From Nitrososphaerota archaeon (GTDB lineage Archaea > Thermoproteota > Nitrososphaeria > Nitrososphaerales > Nitrosopumilaceae): a stretch of DNA of 9,267 bases. This document shows, piece by piece, positions 7,242-9,267 of the stretch. The notes under the pieces were generated by a model. It searched no databases. It worked only from the letters and a program-made list of their open reading frames with translations, and was not told the origin of the DNA. Within the stretch, counting starts at the first letter, position 1; each line of letters opens with the position of its first letter. The position numbers were made by a program, and so were the translations under genes. The DNA lies in contig JAGWGO010000038.1 in the NCBI GenBank assembly GCA_028867395.1, forward strand, positions 1 through 9,267, written 5' to 3'.

Positions 7242-7251
7242 CCTATATATC
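7242..7251 (-). promoter_or_regulatory. Box A (TATA) candidate for tpiA-ppdK
   Basis: Minus-strand GATATATAGG is centred about 33 nt before TTG 7214, predicting a transcription start near 7221 and a leader of only a few nucleotides. It is the best TATA match in the window and supports the short tpiA start. Confidence 0.5.
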
Positions 7252-7335
7252 AAGAGATTGTTTGAGACTTGGCAACAAAATAACTTGTGCGATATTTAGT
7301 AGCGTGATTATCAAGTTTGATATTTTCCAAGTATG

Positions 7336-7341
7336 TTATAA
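7336..7341 (+). promoter_or_regulatory. Box A candidate for DUF302-usp operon
   Basis: TTATAA is centred about 26 nt upstream of GTG 7365, which would place the transcription start at that codon. The region between the divergent tpiA and DUF302 starts (7215-7364, 150 bp) is the longest gap in the window. Apart from the two promoters I see nothing in it. Confidence 0.4.
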
Positions 7342-7364
7342 CGAAAGACATCCAATGTAAAATT

Positions 7365-7775
7365 GTGACAAGCTTCCAAAAGAAACCCTCAAGTTTGAGC
7401 TATACTGTCAAGACTGAAAAGACAATAAACCAGGCAGTAGAAGACATAACGTCTAGTCTAAAAGAGGTCGGTTTTGGAGTCTTTGGAACTCTGAATTTCA
7501 AGGAACTTTTGAAAAAGAAAGGGGTTGACCTCAAAGATGAGTATCGACTGCTTGAGGTCTGCAATCCATCGGCTGCAAAACAAGCACTAGAGTCAAACCC
7601 GGAGGTAGGTCTGCTCTTGCCCTGTACCATAGCAGTATACCAAAGACACAATGATAATTTCATCAGTCTTGCAAAACCTACCTCGCTTCTTGCCACTCTT
7701 CCTGACAGGCAGCTAGATGAGTTTGGAAAAGAGATTGAGCAAAAACTTGTGGAAGCAATTCAAAAGGTAAAGTGA
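7365..7775 (+). CDS. DUF302 family protein
   Basis: This is a small soluble protein (136 aa from this start) of the DUF302 family, whose biochemical role is unknown. The family pattern is clear. SYTVKTEKTINQAVEDI opens the domain, EVGFGVFGTLNFKELLKKKG follows, then EYRLLEVCNPSAA with conserved C66 and GLLLPCTIAVYQ with conserved C87. The paired Cys residues have led others to suspect a redox or metal role for the family, but nothing here proves it. The start is uncertain: TTG 7317, GTG 7365 and TTG 7395 are in frame with no ATG. TTG 7395 would begin right at SYTVKT. I chose GTG 7365 from the upstream TTATAA spacing. Its stop is part of the ribosome-binding region of the universal stress protein gene, so the two are probably one transcript with coupled translation. 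Confidence 0.85.
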   Translation: MTSFQKKPSSLSYTVKTEKTINQAVEDITSSLKEVGFGVFGTLNFKELLKKKGVDLKDEYRLLEVCNPSAAKQALESNPEVGLLLPCTIAVYQRHNDNFISLAKPTSLLATLPDRQLDEFGKEIEQKLVEAIQKVK

Positions 7776-7776
7776 T
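7772..7776 (+). promoter_or_regulatory. Shine-Dalgarno (GTGAT) overlapping DUF302 stop, for usp
   Basis: GTGAT lies 7 nt before ATG 7784 and contains the DUF302 TGA stop. The same GTG could itself be an alternative usp start (adding MIEK), so the site decides between two starts 12 nt apart. Confidence 0.45.
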
Positions 7777-7783
7777 TGAAAAA

Positions 7784-8215
7784 ATGGCAAAAAAGATTTC
7801 AAGAATACTTGTACCCTTGGATGGCTCAAAAAACTCGCTTCGGGGATTAGATCTTGCAATCGGCCTCGCAAGGCAGTGCAACGCTACAATTACGGGTCTA
7901 TACGTAATTCCATTTTACATGCCGCTTACAGGTCCAAGAGTGTTTGGTCCCTACAGGGCAGAGCTTCTCAAACAGATATACAAATTCATGAACTCTGCCA
8001 AAGTTCTTTCTGCAAGAAACGGCATTGTCTTTTATGAAAAGATAATCAAGGGAGACGTGATATCTACGGATATAGTAAATTATGCAAGCAAGAAAAAGTT
8101 TGATCTCATGGTGATATCATCAAGGGGGTTTGGACCTCTAAAGGATCTCTTCTTGGGAGGTGTATCAAACGCAGTAGTGCACAAATCAAAGGTGCCAGTA
8201 CTAGTAGTCAAGTAG
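7784..8215 (+). CDS. Universal stress protein (UspA family)
   Basis: This is a single-domain UspA-fold protein of 143 aa, the usual length. These are cytoplasmic proteins that often bind ATP and act in stress or energy signalling. The N-terminus ISRILVPLDGSKNSLRGL carries D13, the adenine-contacting Asp of the family. The C-terminal block is FDLMVISSRGFGPLKDLFLG, then GVSNAVVHKSKVPVLVVK. The ATP-binding pattern G-2x-G-9x-G-(S/T) is present but altered: S112-S-R-G115, nine residues, then G125-G126, so the first Gly is Ser and the final Ser/Thr is Gly. It may bind nucleotide weakly or not at all. A start at GTG 7772 overlapping the DUF302 stop is possible. ATG 7784 with GTGAT as SD is preferred. 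The protein is likely co-expressed with DUF302. Confidence 0.93.
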   Translation: MAKKISRILVPLDGSKNSLRGLDLAIGLARQCNATITGLYVIPFYMPLTGPRVFGPYRAELLKQIYKFMNSAKVLSARNGIVFYEKIIKGDVISTDIVNYASKKKFDLMVISSRGFGPLKDLFLGGVSNAVVHKSKVPVLVVK

Positions 8216-8245
8216 GACTGTATCATAAAATTACAAATTGATTGA

Positions 8246-8251
8246 TTTTAA
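8246..8251 (+). promoter_or_regulatory. Box A candidate for anchored protein gene at 8288
   Basis: TTTTAA within GATTTTAAGC implies a transcription start near 8275. This leaves a leader of about 13 nt that contains GGGGG (8276-8280), a possible SD using G-U pairs, 7 nt before TTG 8288. The 72-bp gap after usp otherwise holds nothing I recognise. Confidence 0.35.
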
Positions 8252-8287
8252 GCAAAATTTCATATTCAGAACGTTGGGGGTTGTACT

Positions 8288-8800
8288 TTGTTGAATGCAA
8301 AGACACTTGTAATTTCTGGAATCGTGGCTGCAGTTGTAATATTTTCAACGATATATCTTATGCCGATTAGTCTTCGCCCCGTTGCTAATCCATCTAACAC
8401 TACGATCTTCAACCAGACTGCCATGCTTGAGCGAGGAAACGTTGAGATGGGATTTAACCAGAGCATGATACACCATCATTTCATGGCAACCCCGTCAGGC
8501 GGTGAGATTATGATAATGTCAACTAACACAAATGACACCAAGACCATAAATGAGATTAGGTCACATATCAGAGACATCCAGTACGAGTTTTCACAAGGAA
8601 ACTTTACAAAACCATTTTACATTCATGCCCAGGTGGTTCCAGGCACTGATGTCATGGTTGCAAAAAAAGACCTGATTCAATATTCTGTAAAAGACATCGA
8701 TGGAGGATCTATCTTGATTCTCACAACAAACGATACCGAGTTGCTAAATGCAATACAGCAATTCATGGTCTTTCAGTCAAGCCAACACATGGGTCACTAG
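8288..8800 (+). CDS. Membrane-anchored extracytoplasmic protein of unknown function, with internal beta-alpha repeat
   Basis: The 170-aa protein has one N-terminal hydrophobic helix (about residues 6-27, LVISGIVAAVVIFSTIYLMP) preceded by K5. It is probably an uncleaved anchor or signal peptide with the rest outside the membrane. N-T/S sequons (NTT, NQT, NQS, NDT, NFT) are frequent, as in archaeal surface proteins. The exposed part has H62-H-H64-F, then GGEIMIMSTN and a helix INEIRSHI. A middle block FYIHAQVVPGTDVM follows, then GGSILILTTN with a helix LLNAIQQFMVFQ, ending QHMGH. The two GG-beta-helix units look like an internal duplication. The pattern resembles, from memory, a bacterial family with HHF, GGxI, PGxxVM and FxxFQxxxH motifs that databases have sometimes misnamed aspartate carbamoyltransferase. 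I could not verify this. The start is TTG 8288 or the next codon, TTG 8291. No function is assigned. Confidence 0.8.
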   Translation: MLNAKTLVISGIVAAVVIFSTIYLMPISLRPVANPSNTTIFNQTAMLERGNVEMGFNQSMIHHHFMATPSGGEIMIMSTNTNDTKTINEIRSHIRDIQYEFSQGNFTKPFYIHAQVVPGTDVMVAKKDLIQYSVKDIDGGSILILTTNDTELLNAIQQFMVFQSSQHMGH

Positions 8801-8806
8801 TTCTAT

Positions 8807-9202
8807 TTATCCAGTTGATATCAGAGCAAGATAGAAAATCACAATGACTCCAAAGACCACAAGCCCGATTGTTGCAAAGTACATGATGTTGTGTCGTGGT
8901 ACGTAAATGCCCGCCTCTATTGCCTTTTGCGCCTTTAGATAATTTGCAAGGGAATAGATCAAAAGCAGTATACCAAGGCCAATCATGCTCACACCAAGCC
9001 AAGTCGAAAAAGAATGAGCCGAGATGTTTGTTGGCATTGCCTGGTTTTTTGCTATGATTCCAAACTCTCGGAGAAATAGACTGAACCTTGCCACAACAAA
9101 ACCAAGCCCCATGAGCGCTATGCATGTGCGCAGCCATGCAAGAAACGTACGTTCGTTTGCAAGATACTCAGTTGAGCGGTCGAGTTTTTTGTCTTCGGGC
9201 AA
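8807..9202 (-). CDS. DUF202 / YidH-family membrane protein
   Basis: This is a small integral membrane protein (131 aa) of the DUF202 family, related to Escherichia coli YidH, with no established biochemical role. The N-terminal signature YLANERTFLAWLRT (13-26) is diagnostic. Three hydrophobic segments are visible: about 20-44, 66-89 and 106-129. A hydrophilic stretch (about 45-65) lies between the first two, and a loop KAQKAIEAGIYVPRHN between the second and third. The start is TTG 9202 in CAACTATG context. A TAG stop precedes it directly, so no earlier start is possible, and there is no nearby ATG giving the full signature. The gene converges with the anchored protein gene, 6 nt apart. A TATA box 28 nt upstream suggests a leaderless transcript. 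Confidence 0.92.
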   Translation of the reverse strand: MPEDKKLDRSTEYLANERTFLAWLRTCIALMGLGFVVARFSLFLREFGIIAKNQAMPTNISAHSFSTWLGVSMIGLGILLLIYSLANYLKAQKAIEAGIYVPRHNIMYFATIGLVVFGVIVIFYLALISTG

Positions 9203-9226
9203 CTATGTGAAGCTAAATCACATCTG

Positions 9227-9233
9227 CATATAA
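9227..9233 (-). promoter_or_regulatory. Box A (TATA) candidate for DUF202 gene
   Basis: Minus-strand TTATATG (context AACCTTATATGCAG) is centred 28 nt before TTG 9202, so transcription should begin about at the start codon. The preceding CGAAC could be the BRE. The remaining bases to the window end hold nothing else I can name. Confidence 0.5.
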
Positions 9234-9267
9234 GGTTCGGGGTTTCAATCCACGCAAATCACGATTA

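Noticed and set aside
8763..9137. 124-residue minus-strand frame overlapping the DUF202 gene
   Set aside because: It is a different frame of the same strand over a clear DUF202 protein. It is rich in Trp, Cys and His with no family pattern.
9235..9254. GTTCGGGGTTTCAATCCACG near the right edge, resembling a CRISPR repeat end or tRNA T-arm
   Set aside because: There is only one copy, with no spacer-repeat spacing, and no acceptor or anticodon stem can be built around it within the window.

Overview
The window looks like the chromosome of an ammonia-oxidising archaeon (Thaumarchaeota/Nitrososphaeria, most likely a Nitrosopumilales lineage of intermediate GC such as Nitrosotenuis-like organisms). 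The placement is inferred from three things. A split B12-dependent methylmalonyl-CoA mutase sits with its GTPase chaperone and epimerase. The triosephosphate isomerase is of the short archaeal type. The promoters have archaeal TATA (box A) elements about 25-30 nt before the start codons, with little or no leader. No rRNA, tRNA, mobile element or CRISPR array is visible, and no gap between genes exceeds about 150 bp.

Left block (1-3243): the mutase small (cobalamin-binding) subunit runs leftward off the window edge. It is divergent from a tight rightward operon of MeaB/ArgK-type GTPase, mutase large subunit and methylmalonyl-CoA epimerase. Together these convert (S)-methylmalonyl-CoA to succinyl-CoA and maintain the cobalamin enzyme. 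In ammonia-oxidising archaea this step belongs to the 3-hydroxypropionate/4-hydroxybutyrate CO2-fixation cycle.

Middle block (3246-7214, all leftward): triosephosphate isomerase, then pyruvate phosphate dikinase, then a small HTH regulator with two CBS domains. The dikinase makes PEP from pyruvate and the isomerase acts further along gluconeogenesis, so fixed carbon flows from the left block into sugar synthesis here. The CBS-HTH protein lies between the two blocks and is a candidate adenylate-responsive regulator of either.

Right block (7365-9202): a DUF302 protein is translationally coupled to a universal stress protein. Next comes a membrane-anchored protein of unknown function with an apparent internal beta-alpha repeat. 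Convergent to it is a DUF202/YidH-type three-helix membrane protein. The unknown anchored protein (8288-8800) is the most interesting item. The rest is a well-behaved core-metabolism neighbourhood, and I do not see a clear new multi-gene system.
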